64,000 bases of DNA from Stanieria sp. NIES-3757 (GCA_002355455.1 AP017375.1:124001-188000); one strand, 5' to 3'; shown: positions 28,886-38,417, counted from the first letter of the stretch. Numbers and translations: made by a program. Notes: generated from the letters alone by a model not told the origin.

Positions 28886-29083
28886 TTATTCTAATTCAAT
28901 CGAATTTTCGGTAAATTTTAAGACGGGTAGACGGACTCCTCGTAAAATCTCTTCACTAATTTGACCAAATTCAACCGCATTCTGGGTCATAGACTGTAAA
29001 ACTAGACAACCTACGACAAAAGGACAAGTAGCTAAACTCAAGCCAAGATTAACAGTAAAAGGGAAAAGATGAGTTGTTTTCAT
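28886..29083 (-). CDS. Small hypothetical membrane-associated protein
   Basis: The 65-residue protein begins MKTTHLFPFTVNLGLSLATC, a stretch that could act as a signal anchor or membrane helix. It continues as PFVVGCLVLQSMTQNAVEFG before a charged end GVRLPVLKFTENSIELE. I do not recognise a named domain. It lies 51 bases after minE on the same strand and could be the last gene of a minC-minD-minE unit, but there is no direct sign of a division role. A weak ribosome-binding site and small size lower confidence. Confidence 0.6.
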   Translation of the reverse strand: MKTTHLFPFTVNLGLSLATCPFVVGCLVLQSMTQNAVEFGQISEEILRGVRLPVLKFTENSIELE

Positions 29084-29134
29084 GGTTGAGAAATTTTGTG
29101 AGCAAAAAAATTTAATTTAGATCTTAATTCTAAG

Positions 29135-29461
29135 TTAATTTTCTTCATCCAATACTCTTTCATCTTCTTCAAGAACAGAACTTGTTGCCGTTTTTCTTCC
29201 TCTTCTAACTTTACGAATTGGTAAATTAGCAATCAAAGCAGTAATCCGTTGATTATTTTCTAGAGAAAATCTCATTTCCCCTTGGTCTACTTCAACATAG
29301 CGAGCTACTACTTCCAAAATTTCCTTGCGCATCTGCTCCATCATTTCGGGGCTTAGAGTTGCCCTGTCGTGGGCGATTACCAACTGTAAACGACGTTTAG
29401 CTTGCGCGCTACTATTGCTATTATTATTCCAAGAAAACAACATTTCTAATAGTTCGCTCAT
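29135..29461 (-). CDS. minE: Cell division topological specificity factor MinE
   Basis: MinE drives MinD off the membrane and so restricts the MinCD inhibitor to places away from the division site. The 108-residue protein has the MinD-interacting N-terminal part ([20 protein letters not shown]) and the dimerising core [20 protein letters not shown]. It is followed by an acidic tail typical of cyanobacterial versions. It lies 95 bases after minD and completes the minC-minD-minE order usual in cyanobacteria. All three genes are on the minus strand and are likely one operon. Confidence 0.95.
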   Translation of the reverse strand: MSELLEMLFSWNNNSNSSAQAKRRLQLVIAHDRATLSPEMMEQMRKEILEVVARYVEVDQGEMRFSLENNQRITALIANLPIRKVRRGRKTATSSVLEEDERVLDEEN

Positions 29462-29556
29462 AATAAAATCCAGGTTAGGTTGATTGAAAGAGACAATGTT
29501 TAGACTCCTGTTGTCCTTCCTTCGCTTACACTACCGCTACAAACAGGCGAAAACTT

Positions 29557-30354
29557 TTAGCCACCAAACATTTTACGTAGACGATTAATTAGGTTATCAT
29601 TAGCTGCCATCAGATCGAGAAAAGGTACTTTTTCTCCTTCTAAACGACGAGCAATATTATTAAAAGCCAGAGCAGGTAAAGCAGAAACATCCCCTATAAC
29701 TAAAGGTTCTCCTTTATTGGTAGCCACAATCACACGTTCGTCATCGGGAACTACACCAATTAAAGGAATCCCAAGCAATTCAAGCACATCTTCAACACTC
29801 ATCATTTTGTTAGTTTGAACCATTGCTGGTCTAACTCGGTTGACAATGAGATTGATATTGTGGATTCCTTCCGCCTCCAATAAACCAATGACACGGTCAG
29901 CGTCACGAACAGCAGCCACTTCTGGAGTTGTTACAATTAAAGCTTCTTCAGCAGCCGCGATCGCATTGCGAAAGCCCAGTTCAATTCCTGCTGGACAATC
30001 AACAATAATATAATCGTAACCTTTAGCCAGCGAGCTTGCTATTTTTTGCATTTGTTCTGGTTGCACTGACTCTTTGTTACGGTTTTGTGCAGCCGGTAGT
30101 AAAACTAAATCTTTGAGACGTTTATCTTTAACTAAGGCTTGGGCTAGACGACATTCTCCTGCCAACACATCTAAGGCAGTATAAACAACTCTTTCTTCTA
30201 AACCAAGCAACAGATCTAAATTTCTTAGACCAAAGTCAGCATCGACTAAAGCTACCTTACGCCCTAATTGAGCTATTGCTGCTCCTAAATTGGAAGTAAC
30301 AGTGGTTTTACCCACTCCCCCTTTGCCAGAGGTAACTACAATTGTGCGACTCAT
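29557..30354 (-). CDS. minD: Septum site-determining ATPase MinD
   Basis: MinD is a membrane-binding ATPase of the ParA/deviant Walker A family. The motif GKGGVGKTT at residues 10-18 carries the signature lysine Lys11. KVALVDADFGLRNLD and DYIIVDCPAGIELG give the other nucleotide motifs. The C-terminus ends NLINRLRKMFGG, the amphipathic helix that binds the membrane. At 265 residues it has the normal length. It follows minC by 53 bases and precedes minE. With MinC it blocks FtsZ assembly away from mid-cell. Confidence 0.97.
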   Translation of the reverse strand: MSRTIVVTSGKGGVGKTTVTSNLGAAIAQLGRKVALVDADFGLRNLDLLLGLEERVVYTALDVLAGECRLAQALVKDKRLKDLVLLPAAQNRNKESVQPEQMQKIASSLAKGYDYIIVDCPAGIELGFRNAIAAAEEALIVTTPEVAAVRDADRVIGLLEAEGIHNINLIVNRVRPAMVQTNKMMSVEDVLELLGIPLIGVVPDDERVIVATNKGEPLVIGDVSALPALAFNNIARRLEGEKVPFLDLMAANDNLINRLRKMFGG

Positions 30355-30407
30355 AGATTTTTTCTTAATGTAATTCAGATTAATGGTAATGAGACTCAGC
30401 CAATACT

Positions 30408-31217
30408 CTAACTTGATAGAGTAGACAATGAATAATTCTTGGCAAAATCTATTGCTTTAGTTAAACGAATTCCTGTTGCGGTTACGTAAGCCACTTCAGG
30501 TTCCAACTGCTTGGGAGATAATTTAGGAGATCTGGCAACTGCATCAGCAATTCGTAGTTGGGTAGGTTCCATTTTTAATGCCAAAATTCGGCATTGTCGA
30601 TTCCCAAAAGCTCCTGCATGAGCAACACCCCTCAGCCTGCCCCAGATAAAAATATCTCCTGCTGCAATTACTTTTCCTCCTGGGTTTAAATCCCCTAACA
30701 CCACTACAGTGCCAGGATGGCGAATTTCGACACCAGAACGAACGGTATTTTGGAGATACAAAGGTTCTGCTAAGAGTTGAGCTTGAGTTTCAGAGCTTGG
30801 GCTCAAAGATTTTTCTACCGTAGTTTGTTCTACAGAATATCCTGCGGTGGCAGCAGCTATAGCAGTTTGACGGCGACTGGTACAAACTCGTTCTATGCCG
30901 AGTTCAGCCTCGTTTAAAATTTCTACAATAGTTTGCAATTGTCTAGCGTCCAGCAGGCGATCATTAGCAACTAAAGTCACCTTAGTTCCTGGCTGCCAAG
31001 ACTGTTCTCTAGCTTGTAAGCTGTGCTTCAATTCTTGCCAGACTTCAGACCAAGGTATTTCTGAGGTAAGTTCTGCTTCTGATAGCAAAACTAGCAAGAG
31101 TTTGTTGTCCTCACTTTTAAGGGAAACCTGAGCATACCGATTTACCAAAGGAGGTGAGGAAGTGGGATCGGAAAATTCTAAAGAAATGGGATCAGATGTC
31201 ATGTAAAAATCTAACAT
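30408..31217 (-). CDS. minC: Septum site-determining protein MinC
   Basis: MinC inhibits FtsZ polymerisation and is recruited by MinD. The 269-residue protein has a divergent N-terminal FtsZ-inhibiting domain (about residues 20-130). Its C-terminal beta-helix domain is well conserved: RSGVEIRHPGTVVVLGDLN, GGKVIAAGDIFIWGRLRG and VAHAGAFGN. These glycine-rich turns mediate MinD binding and dimerisation. It is the first gene of minCDE here. An alternative start at the second ATG (MTSDPISLEF) is five codons inside. Upstream, only 58 bases separate it from the DUF1537 kinase gene, so they may share a promoter. Confidence 0.94.
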   Translation of the reverse strand: MLDFYMTSDPISLEFSDPTSSPPLVNRYAQVSLKSEDNKLLLVLLSEAELTSEIPWSEVWQELKHSLQAREQSWQPGTKVTLVANDRLLDARQLQTIVEILNEAELGIERVCTSRRQTAIAAATAGYSVEQTTVEKSLSPSSETQAQLLAEPLYLQNTVRSGVEIRHPGTVVVLGDLNPGGKVIAAGDIFIWGRLRGVAHAGAFGNRQCRILALKMEPTQLRIADAVARSPKLSPKQLEPEVAYVTATGIRLTKAIDFAKNYSLSTLSS

Positions 31218-31275
31218 GACCCAGCAGGTCTAATTACTCAAGCTAATCCTAGCGTAGATTAAATAGTTTTAATGA

Positions 31276-32601
31276 TTAGGAATTTCTTAAGCGATGCCAC
31301 ACTGTAACTAACCCTTCATCATCGCCAACATTACCTGGAAATAAAACTACAGGTAAATTAGGAAATCGAGGATGGGTTGCAGGAGTTCGGACTAGAGAAC
31401 ATCCGGGGAGAATTTGACCCAACAATCTGGCTGCTTTTAAGTTTAAACCCGTACTAAGTACATCGTTAGAGGTAATTCCTCCTTTACTAATTAAAAAACT
31501 AAGATCTTTTGGCAGTCTTTGAACTACATCCATCAAAAAGGATGAGACTAAAACCCCAAAATCCAGGCGAGCCTGAATATTATCAAAGCTGAGTTCTTGT
31601 CGGCTAGTGTAAACTACAGGAGTCTGACCCAGTTTAAAAGCTTGTTCGATTAAATGGAGAGTTTCTGTTAACAAAACGTTACATTCTTCTGGCTCGTCTC
31701 GTAAGCGAGTTACGTCGATTTCTATGCCGACAATGTTTGATTGGGCAAGTAATTTTTCTAACTGTTGAGTAGTTTTACTTACATGAGAACCAACTAAGAC
31801 GACTCCTGGCTGGTTAGTTGGTTTGTATTGAGCCATAGCTTCTGCGGAAATAGGTTGTTGACCTAATTGAGCTAGGGAAGTTAGTAAACTAGCAGCCGAG
31901 CGAAATAAATAGCGTTTACCTGTGGCTGCGGTATTTAAAATGGCTGTGGCAAACAAATCAAAATCCGCTTGGGTTTCCCCATCAACAACCACACACTGAT
32001 TACCAGTTAGTTGTTGTAGTTTATCCTCAAGACCACTATCACGAAGATCTGACAACAGGATTCTTGTGACATCTGAAGCAGGAATTTTGCCTCCAGTTTT
32101 TTCAGCTACATAGTCTGGTAAATAACTGTGATGATAACCAAACACCGAATCACGAGCAAATTCGGTTTGAGCTACAGGAGTTTTGACACCATCAATTAGC
32201 AGATAGTGAATGCTATCAATTGTAATTCGACCACCTTCAAAAAAGGCAGGGGTAAGAAAATGGGCATCAAAATCGCCTAATTCTTCAGCAATCACATCAG
32301 TTTCAATGGGATAATGTCCTCTTAGAGTAGAATCAGAACGACTAACTATTAAAAAATCCTTAATCCCAGCATTTGCGATCGCTATTTCTAAATTCTGACA
32401 AACTTCTTGAGTTATTCCCCTAGCTTGTTCTGAACTCATGGCTCTAGTATTAGTCAAAATAAAGCAAATTGGAGCTTCATCATTTAATCCCTGACAGAGA
32501 GTTTCAACATCCCAACGCATTAATAGTAAACAACTGTGAACAGTTTGAGAACCGGTAGGGTCATCATCAAGAACAATAATTTTAGGTTTGGTAATAGTCA
32601 T
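31276..32601 (-). CDS. Four-carbon acid sugar kinase family protein (DUF1537)
   Basis: The 441-residue protein belongs to the OtnK/DUF1537 kinase family, which phosphorylates four-carbon acid sugars. The N-terminal domain has IIVLDDDPTGSQTVH and FLIVSRSDSTLRGHYP, with acidic residues for the sugar. The C-terminal nucleotide-binding domain has LISKGGITSNDVLSTGL and PVVLFPGNVGDD. No partner genes of an acid sugar pathway are nearby. It sits 58 bases upstream of minC on the same strand, so it may be co-transcribed with the Min genes. The substrate is unknown. Confidence 0.88.
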   Translation of the reverse strand: MTITKPKIIVLDDDPTGSQTVHSCLLLMRWDVETLCQGLNDEAPICFILTNTRAMSSEQARGITQEVCQNLEIAIANAGIKDFLIVSRSDSTLRGHYPIETDVIAEELGDFDAHFLTPAFFEGGRITIDSIHYLLIDGVKTPVAQTEFARDSVFGYHHSYLPDYVAEKTGGKIPASDVTRILLSDLRDSGLEDKLQQLTGNQCVVVDGETQADFDLFATAILNTAATGKRYLFRSAASLLTSLAQLGQQPISAEAMAQYKPTNQPGVVLVGSHVSKTTQQLEKLLAQSNIVGIEIDVTRLRDEPEECNVLLTETLHLIEQAFKLGQTPVVYTSRQELSFDNIQARLDFGVLVSSFLMDVVQRLPKDLSFLISKGGITSNDVLSTGLNLKAARLLGQILPGCSLVRTPATHPRFPNLPVVLFPGNVGDDEGLVTVWHRLRNS

Positions 32602-32947
32602 CTTAAAGTAGGAATTATTGCTTAAAGAAATAGTTGTTTTAACAAAAGTTTTGTTAGTTAAGTGGGATTAACTAAGTAATTTCAGTATTATCAACTATGC
32701 ACGAATGGCAACAAGTAATTATTATCAAATAGAAGGTGATAGAAAATTTTTTGCTTAATTTTTTCTAAGGACAATTGTCTTTAATGATCAAAGTAAAGCA
32801 GAGTATCAATTTTCGTAATTAATCATAAACATTTTCTGCCAAATAAAAAGTTTAAGCTAAAATTCAGGCAAAATGTTCAATTCATCTTTCAACTTGGAAT
32901 TACTTAATTCCTGATCTTTGAATTTATCTCCTCAGAGGAACCCAACC
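32602..32947. promoter_or_regulatory. Divergent promoter region with palindrome, kinase and ftn2
   Basis: This spacer has no gene and must hold the promoters of the DUF1537 kinase (minus) and ftn2 (plus). At 32640-32656 is a perfect palindrome with arms TAACAAAA and TTTTGTTA around one G, about 40-55 bases before the kinase start. It is a possible operator. Confidence 0.45.
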
Positions 32948-35239
32948 GTGCGTATTCCGCTCGACTATTACAGAATTTTGGGAGTGCCAATCAAGGCAAC
33001 AGCAGAGCAAATTAATCAAGCGTACCACGATCGTTTGATGCAAATGCCCTTGCGTCAATATAGCGATCGCGCCATTGAGTCTCGTCAAGCTTTAATTGAA
33101 CGAGCCTATCAGATTCTGTCTGTTGACCAACAACGGGCGGAATACGACCTCAAATTTTTGGAGTCTAGTTACCCCTCTACTTCAGAATTAGAAGAGTTGT
33201 CGGTCAATGAGGCAGAAGCAAAAGCTCCTTTGGTAAGCGAGACTCGTGATGTTTATGAAGAAGTTGCTTTAACTCCTACTATCGAAATTGCTCCAGAACA
33301 CATCATGGGCGCACTTTTGATTTTGCAAGATTTGGGCGAGTATGAACAAGTACTGCACTTAGGAGAAATTTATCTCAACGATATCAGTAGCATAGAGGCT
33401 CAAAAAAATTGTGATCAGCAGGATAATTTGCCTCTCAAGGAAGATTTGTTGTTAACTTTGGCTTTAGCTTATGTAGAACTGAGTCGAGAACAATGGCAAA
33501 AAGGAGAATATGAAAACGCTGCTTTATCTGGAAAAATGGGACTCGATCTTTTAGCAGAAGAAAATATTTTTCCTGGTGTTAGGGAAGAAATCGCAACAGA
33601 CTTATGTAAACTACGACCCTACCGTATTTTAGAGTTATTAGCTCGAAATCAAGCTAATTCAGTTGAAAGAGCTACAGGATTTCAGTTGCTCCAAGAAATG
33701 CTGCGAGAACGGCAAGGTATTGAGGGCAATGGTAAAGATCGTTCTGGTTTGAAATGCGATCAATTTCTTTGTTTTATTCAACAGTTAAGAAATTATCTGA
33801 GCGCAGCAGAACAACAAGAATTATTTGAAGCAGAAGCAAAACGTCCTTCTGCTGTAGCAGCTTATATTACTATTTATGCTTTAATTGCGAGAGGATTTGC
33901 AGACAAAGAACCAGCTTTAATTTATCGCGCGCAACAGTTAATCCAATCTTTAAGTATTAGCCATGATGTTTATTGGGAACAAGCTGTTTGTGCTTTACTT
34001 TTGGGTCAAGTTCAACTGGCTAATGAAGCTTTATTAAAAAGTAAAGAGAAAGAAAAAATCGACTTGGTTAAGCAACACGCTCCTAATTCTGCTGATTTAC
34101 TCCCAGGATTATGTTCTTATGGAGAACAATGGTTACAAAAAGAAGTTTTATCTCAGTTTACCGAGTTAGCCTCCCGTGGCATTACCCTTAGAGAATATTT
34201 TGCCGATCCTCAAGTCCAAGCCTATCTAGAACAATTGCCGACGATAACTGCTCAAGCAAGCAGTTCTCTTTCTGAAACAAATCTTGCCTTCGAGCAAACA
34301 AAACGCCAAGGTTTTTTGGGCTTGGGTAAAAAATCTCCTGCGTCAACACCAGCCACTGTTAACTATCATGAGCCAGGGGTCAATGACAATTTAGTCTCGA
34401 TGAATACGAGAACCAGCAATACTTCTGTCGCTACTTTAGAACCTCAGGGCAAAAGTCAGGTAGCTTCCCATACGAGTAACGTCTCTTCCTTAAAAACCAA
34501 AATTCCTAATTCAGCAAAATCTCCGCAAAAACCGAATTATCGCGGGAAAAAATCTCAAATTCCAGCTCATCCTGGTCGTCGTTTTCCACAATCGTCACCG
34601 CGTTCTGTTAAAAAGTTTAACCATAAATCCTTTTTACCAATTTTAAAAGGTGGAATTTTAATTATTGGTTTGGTTTTAGGTGTGGGTAGTTTAGGTTTTT
34701 TATTAACCAGGATTTTGCTTAGTCCGTCGGTTAAGCAAACAAGTGCTGTTAAAACAGAATACTTGGCAATTAGTTTGAATAAATCCATACTAGAATTACC
34801 TTCCGTTGCCCAACAGCCACCACAACCGAAACCAGAACTAGAAAAGGGATTGACGGAAACAGTTGCCCAACAAGTGGTTCAACAATGGTTAAATAGTAAA
34901 TCCGCTGCTTTTGGTAAAGAACATAAAATCGATCAATTAAATAGTATTCTGATTGATCCTCTCTTATCGCAATGGCGCGATCGCGCTACAACCTATCAAC
35001 GAGATAATTTTTATCGTACTTATCAACATACGGTTAAAATAAAATCAGTCAAGTTTAATCCTCAAAATCCTAATCAAGGGAGTATTGAAGCTGAAGTTCA
35101 AGAAATTGCTCAACATTATCAAAATCAAACAATTGATTCCTCTCAATCATATAATGACAATCTTCTTGTTCGTTATGAGCTGGTTCGTCAGGGAGAAAAA
35201 TGGTTGATTAAAAATATTGAAGTCTTGAAAACTTTATAG
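32948..35239 (+). CDS. ftn2: Cyanobacterial division protein Ftn2/ZipN (ARC6-like)
   Basis: Ftn2 is the cyanobacterial relative of plant ARC6 and links the FtsZ ring to the inner membrane. The 763-residue protein starts with a J-like domain (VRIPLDYYRILGVPIKATAE; the HPD tripeptide of true DnaJ is absent, as usual in this family). Then comes a long helical region, a single membrane helix around residues 565-590 (GGILIIGLVLGVGSLGFLL) and a C-terminal DUF4101/IMS domain ending RYELVRQGEKWLIKNIE. GTG at 32948 with AGAGGA upstream was chosen over a TTG ten codons earlier. The Min genes lie divergently nearby. Confidence 0.93.
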   Translation: MRIPLDYYRILGVPIKATAEQINQAYHDRLMQMPLRQYSDRAIESRQALIERAYQILSVDQQRAEYDLKFLESSYPSTSELEELSVNEAEAKAPLVSETRDVYEEVALTPTIEIAPEHIMGALLILQDLGEYEQVLHLGEIYLNDISSIEAQKNCDQQDNLPLKEDLLLTLALAYVELSREQWQKGEYENAALSGKMGLDLLAEENIFPGVREEIATDLCKLRPYRILELLARNQANSVERATGFQLLQEMLRERQGIEGNGKDRSGLKCDQFLCFIQQLRNYLSAAEQQELFEAEAKRPSAVAAYITIYALIARGFADKEPALIYRAQQLIQSLSISHDVYWEQAVCALLLGQVQLANEALLKSKEKEKIDLVKQHAPNSADLLPGLCSYGEQWLQKEVLSQFTELASRGITLREYFADPQVQAYLEQLPTITAQASSSLSETNLAFEQTKRQGFLGLGKKSPASTPATVNYHEPGVNDNLVSMNTRTSNTSVATLEPQGKSQVASHTSNVSSLKTKIPNSAKSPQKPNYRGKKSQIPAHPGRRFPQSSPRSVKKFNHKSFLPILKGGILIIGLVLGVGSLGFLLTRILLSPSVKQTSAVKTEYLAISLNKSILELPSVAQQPPQPKPELEKGLTETVAQQVVQQWLNSKSAAFGKEHKIDQLNSILIDPLLSQWRDRATTYQRDNFYRTYQHTVKIKSVKFNPQNPNQGSIEAEVQEIAQHYQNQTIDSSQSYNDNLLVRYELVRQGEKWLIKNIEVLKTL

Positions 35240-35949
35240 AAATATTAATTGACTATGAAGACAATCAATTAAGGCTTAATTTAGAACAACTAAATTAACT
35301 CAATTAAGCATTATTTTTTCTTAAGGTTAATTAATTCTTTTTTATAGTAGTTATTAATTAATCAGGTAAAAATACTGTAGCTTTTGATTAATCCTCCAGT
35401 TCTCGTTAATAATGAAACATAACAATCTTGTTTGTTAAAATTTCACCCATCCTAAATAAAAATGTATATTTTAATACAAAATTAAGTTTTGCAATAAAGT
35501 TTATTGATGAGAGAGGAAAGAAAAATGTTTAGTTTCATCAGTAAGTCGCTCTTTTGAAGAGTAACAAGGCAACCAAAGTTTGATCTACTCTTCAAAGTGA
35601 CGTAGCCCAGAACTTAGAAGTTCCACTAATCAAAAAAAACTTGGTATTAACTCGATCAATGTCAATCTGGAGATAATTTTTCCCGTCATTCCTTGAGAAA
35701 AAAGAATATTTTTAAATAGATTAAAATAGGTTTTAATCTATGCCTAAATAGTAAAAGTAAATTTTTAAAAAAGTTTTTTTATAGATTTAATAAAAAGGTT
35801 GAAATTTAATTTTTATTCAGGTAGTGTGAATGTAATCTCATAATTAAAACCCTAGAAAACAGTACTAAGTAAGTTTTTTAGTCATCTATTTTTTTATACC
35901 CATTTATTTAAAAATTTTTAATCAATTGTGGTTGTGAGTAGTTTAAACT
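35240..35949. other. 710-base spacer with an RNA-like hairpin
   Basis: No gene of reasonable length was seen. A ten-codon frame with a good ribosome-binding site (from 35525, MFSFISKSLF) leads into the hairpin at 35553-35596. The remainder is AT-rich. A small RNA or leader is possible. Confidence 0.45.
35553..35596 (+). other. 11-bp perfect hairpin, possible small RNA or attenuator
   Basis: TTTGAAGAGTA pairs perfectly with TACTCTTCAAA across a 22-base loop, and flanking GTCGCTC and GTGAC extend the stem imperfectly. The stem overlaps the end of a tiny frame. It lies midway in the spacer between ftn2 and the zinc-ribbon gene. Confidence 0.5.
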
Positions 35950-36363
35950 ATGGCTAATAAAAGAAGTAATCGGAAAAATATCAAACATTTTTTTTGTCCT
36001 TTTTGTAATACTAGATTGTGGCGATTAGGTAGTCAAAAATATCATCTTTTCTATAAAAATAAAACTGAAATGAGAGAAAATCTCAGAATTTCTGCAAAAA
36101 ATGCTGCTTTTTTAGCTGCTCAACAATCAACTTGTGTAGATCAAAATGTTTGGTTAGAAGAGTTTTTTTGTGGTGAACATGGCACTATGTGGCTTAAGAT
36201 ATCGAGACAAGAATCTGGAGAATTTGCTAGTCGATTAGCGCAAAGAGAAGATTGGCAAAAAACTCATAAAACAATTAATCCTGAGGGTGTCAATTTTGCT
36301 GTTAGCGAATATTCTTATCGGATGAGTCGACACGCCTATTACAGCAAAAATGCTTATCAATAA
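35950..36363 (+). CDS. Hypothetical protein with possible zinc ribbon
   Basis: The 137-residue basic protein has CPFC at residues 16-19 and a second pair Cys74-x2-His77 (FFCGEHGTMW), a spacing that could bind zinc. A further Cys62 lies between them. The region between the pairs is helical and polar, and the tail is rich in Tyr, Arg and Ser (EYSYRMSRHAYYSKNAYQ). It has no signal or membrane segment. I do not recognise a named family. It is alone on its strand, upstream of ggt with a 227-base gap. Confidence 0.65.
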   Translation: MANKRSNRKNIKHFFCPFCNTRLWRLGSQKYHLFYKNKTEMRENLRISAKNAAFLAAQQSTCVDQNVWLEEFFCGEHGTMWLKISRQESGEFASRLAQREDWQKTHKTINPEGVNFAVSEYSYRMSRHAYYSKNAYQ

Positions 36364-36463
36364 AACAAGCTTAAGCAACTTTCAAAAATGATTTAATTTC
36401 AAAATAATTTAGGCAAAATAATTAATCTATTGGGTTATCTCGTTACCAAGGAGCTAAATAAAA

Positions 36464-36557
36464 AGTAAAAACTTACATATAAATAATAAGGTTTGAACAA
36501 ATTAATTTTAATAATTAATAATTTTTCATTTGTCCAGCTACTTTTGATAATTGGTAT
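36464..36557 (+). repeat. ~92-nt dispersed element, copy 1 (before ggt)
   Basis: This AT-rich element matches 43424-43513 at roughly 80% with one small gap. It includes the identical block agctacttttgataatt. It ends about 33 bases before the ggt start, so it may also contain its promoter or 5' leader. Confidence 0.65.
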
Positions 36558-36590
36558 TACCTCTGTGACAATCTTAAGGTTTACCATTTA

Positions 36591-38417
36591 ATGACTACGC
36601 CGAAAAAAAACAAACCAGGTAAGCTCTCGATCTTGGCTAGTTTATTGTTAGTAGGAGTAACTGCGATCGCTTGGAAACTTAGTTTAGCCGAGATTGCTTT
36701 TACTCAAAGTAAAATTTATTTTGTTATTAATCGAATTGCTAGTTGGTGGAATTGCCAAAATTCTTTATTACCTAGTTGCAATTTAGCTAGTGCTACTCAT
36801 GCAGAAGCATCGGGAAAAAATGCTGCGGTTGTCTCGACCAAACGAGAAGCTTCTCAAATAGGAATAAATATTCTTAAGCAAGGTGGTAATGCAGTAGATG
36901 CAGCAGTAGCGATAGGTTATGCTTTGGCAGTGAGCGATCCTTGTTGTGGCAATCTTGGTGGTGGCGGTTTTATGTTAATTCGGCTAGCCAATGGCAAGGA
37001 GACTTTCATTAATTTTAGGGAAACTGCGCCTTTAGCTGCTACCAGAGATATGTATTTGGATGAGGAAGGCAAGGTAGTCGAAGGATTAAGTACTCAAAGT
37101 TATTTAGCTGTAGGCGTTCCAGGTACAGTTAAAGGATTAGATTATGCTTTGACTAAATATGGCACATTGAATCGTCAGCAAATTATCTCTCCTGCGATCA
37201 AATTAGCTCAACAAGGATTTGTGTTACAAGCAGAAGATGTAGAGATTTTTGAACAAAAAAAAGAAAAACTGCTTGAACCCAATGTTGCTGAGATTTTTTT
37301 AGATGAAAATCAAGCTGTCTATCAAGTTGGAGATGTTCTTAAACAGCTAGATTTGGCTGCCACTCTTCAATTAATTTCTCTCAAAGGAACAGAGGCTTTT
37401 TATCGAGGAGCGATCGCTCAAAAGATTGTCACAGCTAGTGAAAAAAACGGTGGAATTTTGTTTTTAGAAGATTTTGCTAATTATCAAGTTAGTGAAGAGA
37501 AACCTATCAGATGTGATTATCGAGGGTATCAAATCATAACTTCTCCTCCTCCTGGCGGTGGTACTACTGTTTGTCAAATGCTGAATATTTTATCTGGTTT
37601 CAATCTTCGGCAATTAGGACAAAAAACCCCTCAAAGTCTTCATTATTTCTTTTCAGCGATGTTATTTGCCTATCGCGATCGCAATAAAGAGTTAGGCGAT
37701 CCCGATTTTGTTCATAATCCCCTCGACAAACTGTTATCTAGTAACTATGCAGATTCAATTAGAAAGCAAATTCCTGCTTATGGAGCGATCGCTCCTGAAT
37801 CAATTAATTTCTTAGATAGCCAAACTGAAGGCAGCAACACCACTCATTATTCAGTAGTAGATCGAGAAGGCAATGCCGTAGCAGTTACCTATACTATTAA
37901 TTCCTATTTTGGTGCAGGAGTAGTCGCCGATGGGACTGGTATTTTACTGAACAATGAAATGGACGACTTTACGATTAAAGTAGGAGAGTCTAATCAATTT
38001 GGTCTACAACAGGGAAACAAAAATCTGATCGAGCCAGGAAAACAACCTCTTAGTTCGATGTCCCCTACAATTGTTACTAAAGAAGACAAACTTTATCTAG
38101 TGACGGGAAGTCCTGGCGGTTCAACTATTCCCACCACAGTTGTACAAGTGATCACAAATTTAATTGACTATCAGATGAATTTGTCTCAGGCGGTTCATTC
38201 TCCTCGGATTCATTACCAAGGCTTACCCAATCGAATTCTGACTGAGCCTAATGCCCTTACTGCTAAAACAATTCAATCTCTACAACAACAAGGATACAAA
38301 TTTTTTCCTTTCCAAAATTGGGGTGCTGCAGAATCGATTATGGTAGATCCCCAAACAGGATTAATCACAGGGGTTAAAGATCTTCGTAAACCTGCTGGCT
38401 CTGCCTTAGCTTATTAA
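36591..38417 (+). CDS. ggt: Gamma-glutamyltransferase
   Basis: The enzyme cleaves or transfers the gamma-glutamyl group of glutathione and related compounds. It is made as a precursor that cuts itself before a threonine, which becomes the nucleophile. Here that residue is Thr417 in EGSNTTHYSVVD. The small subunit then carries VTYTINSYFGAG, SSMSPTIV and GSPGGSTIPTTV. The large subunit has GGNAVDAAVAIGYALAVSDP and INFRETAPLAA with the substrate-binding Arg. A hydrophobic segment at residues 11-36 acts as signal or anchor, so it probably works in the periplasm. It is 608 residues, a normal length. Confidence 0.95.
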   Translation: MTTPKKNKPGKLSILASLLLVGVTAIAWKLSLAEIAFTQSKIYFVINRIASWWNCQNSLLPSCNLASATHAEASGKNAAVVSTKREASQIGINILKQGGNAVDAAVAIGYALAVSDPCCGNLGGGGFMLIRLANGKETFINFRETAPLAATRDMYLDEEGKVVEGLSTQSYLAVGVPGTVKGLDYALTKYGTLNRQQIISPAIKLAQQGFVLQAEDVEIFEQKKEKLLEPNVAEIFLDENQAVYQVGDVLKQLDLAATLQLISLKGTEAFYRGAIAQKIVTASEKNGGILFLEDFANYQVSEEKPIRCDYRGYQIITSPPPGGGTTVCQMLNILSGFNLRQLGQKTPQSLHYFFSAMLFAYRDRNKELGDPDFVHNPLDKLLSSNYADSIRKQIPAYGAIAPESINFLDSQTEGSNTTHYSVVDREGNAVAVTYTINSYFGAGVVADGTGILLNNEMDDFTIKVGESNQFGLQQGNKNLIEPGKQPLSSMSPTIVTKEDKLYLVTGSPGGSTIPTTVVQVITNLIDYQMNLSQAVHSPRIHYQGLPNRILTEPNALTAKTIQSLQQQGYKFFPFQNWGAAESIMVDPQTGLITGVKDLRKPAGSALAY

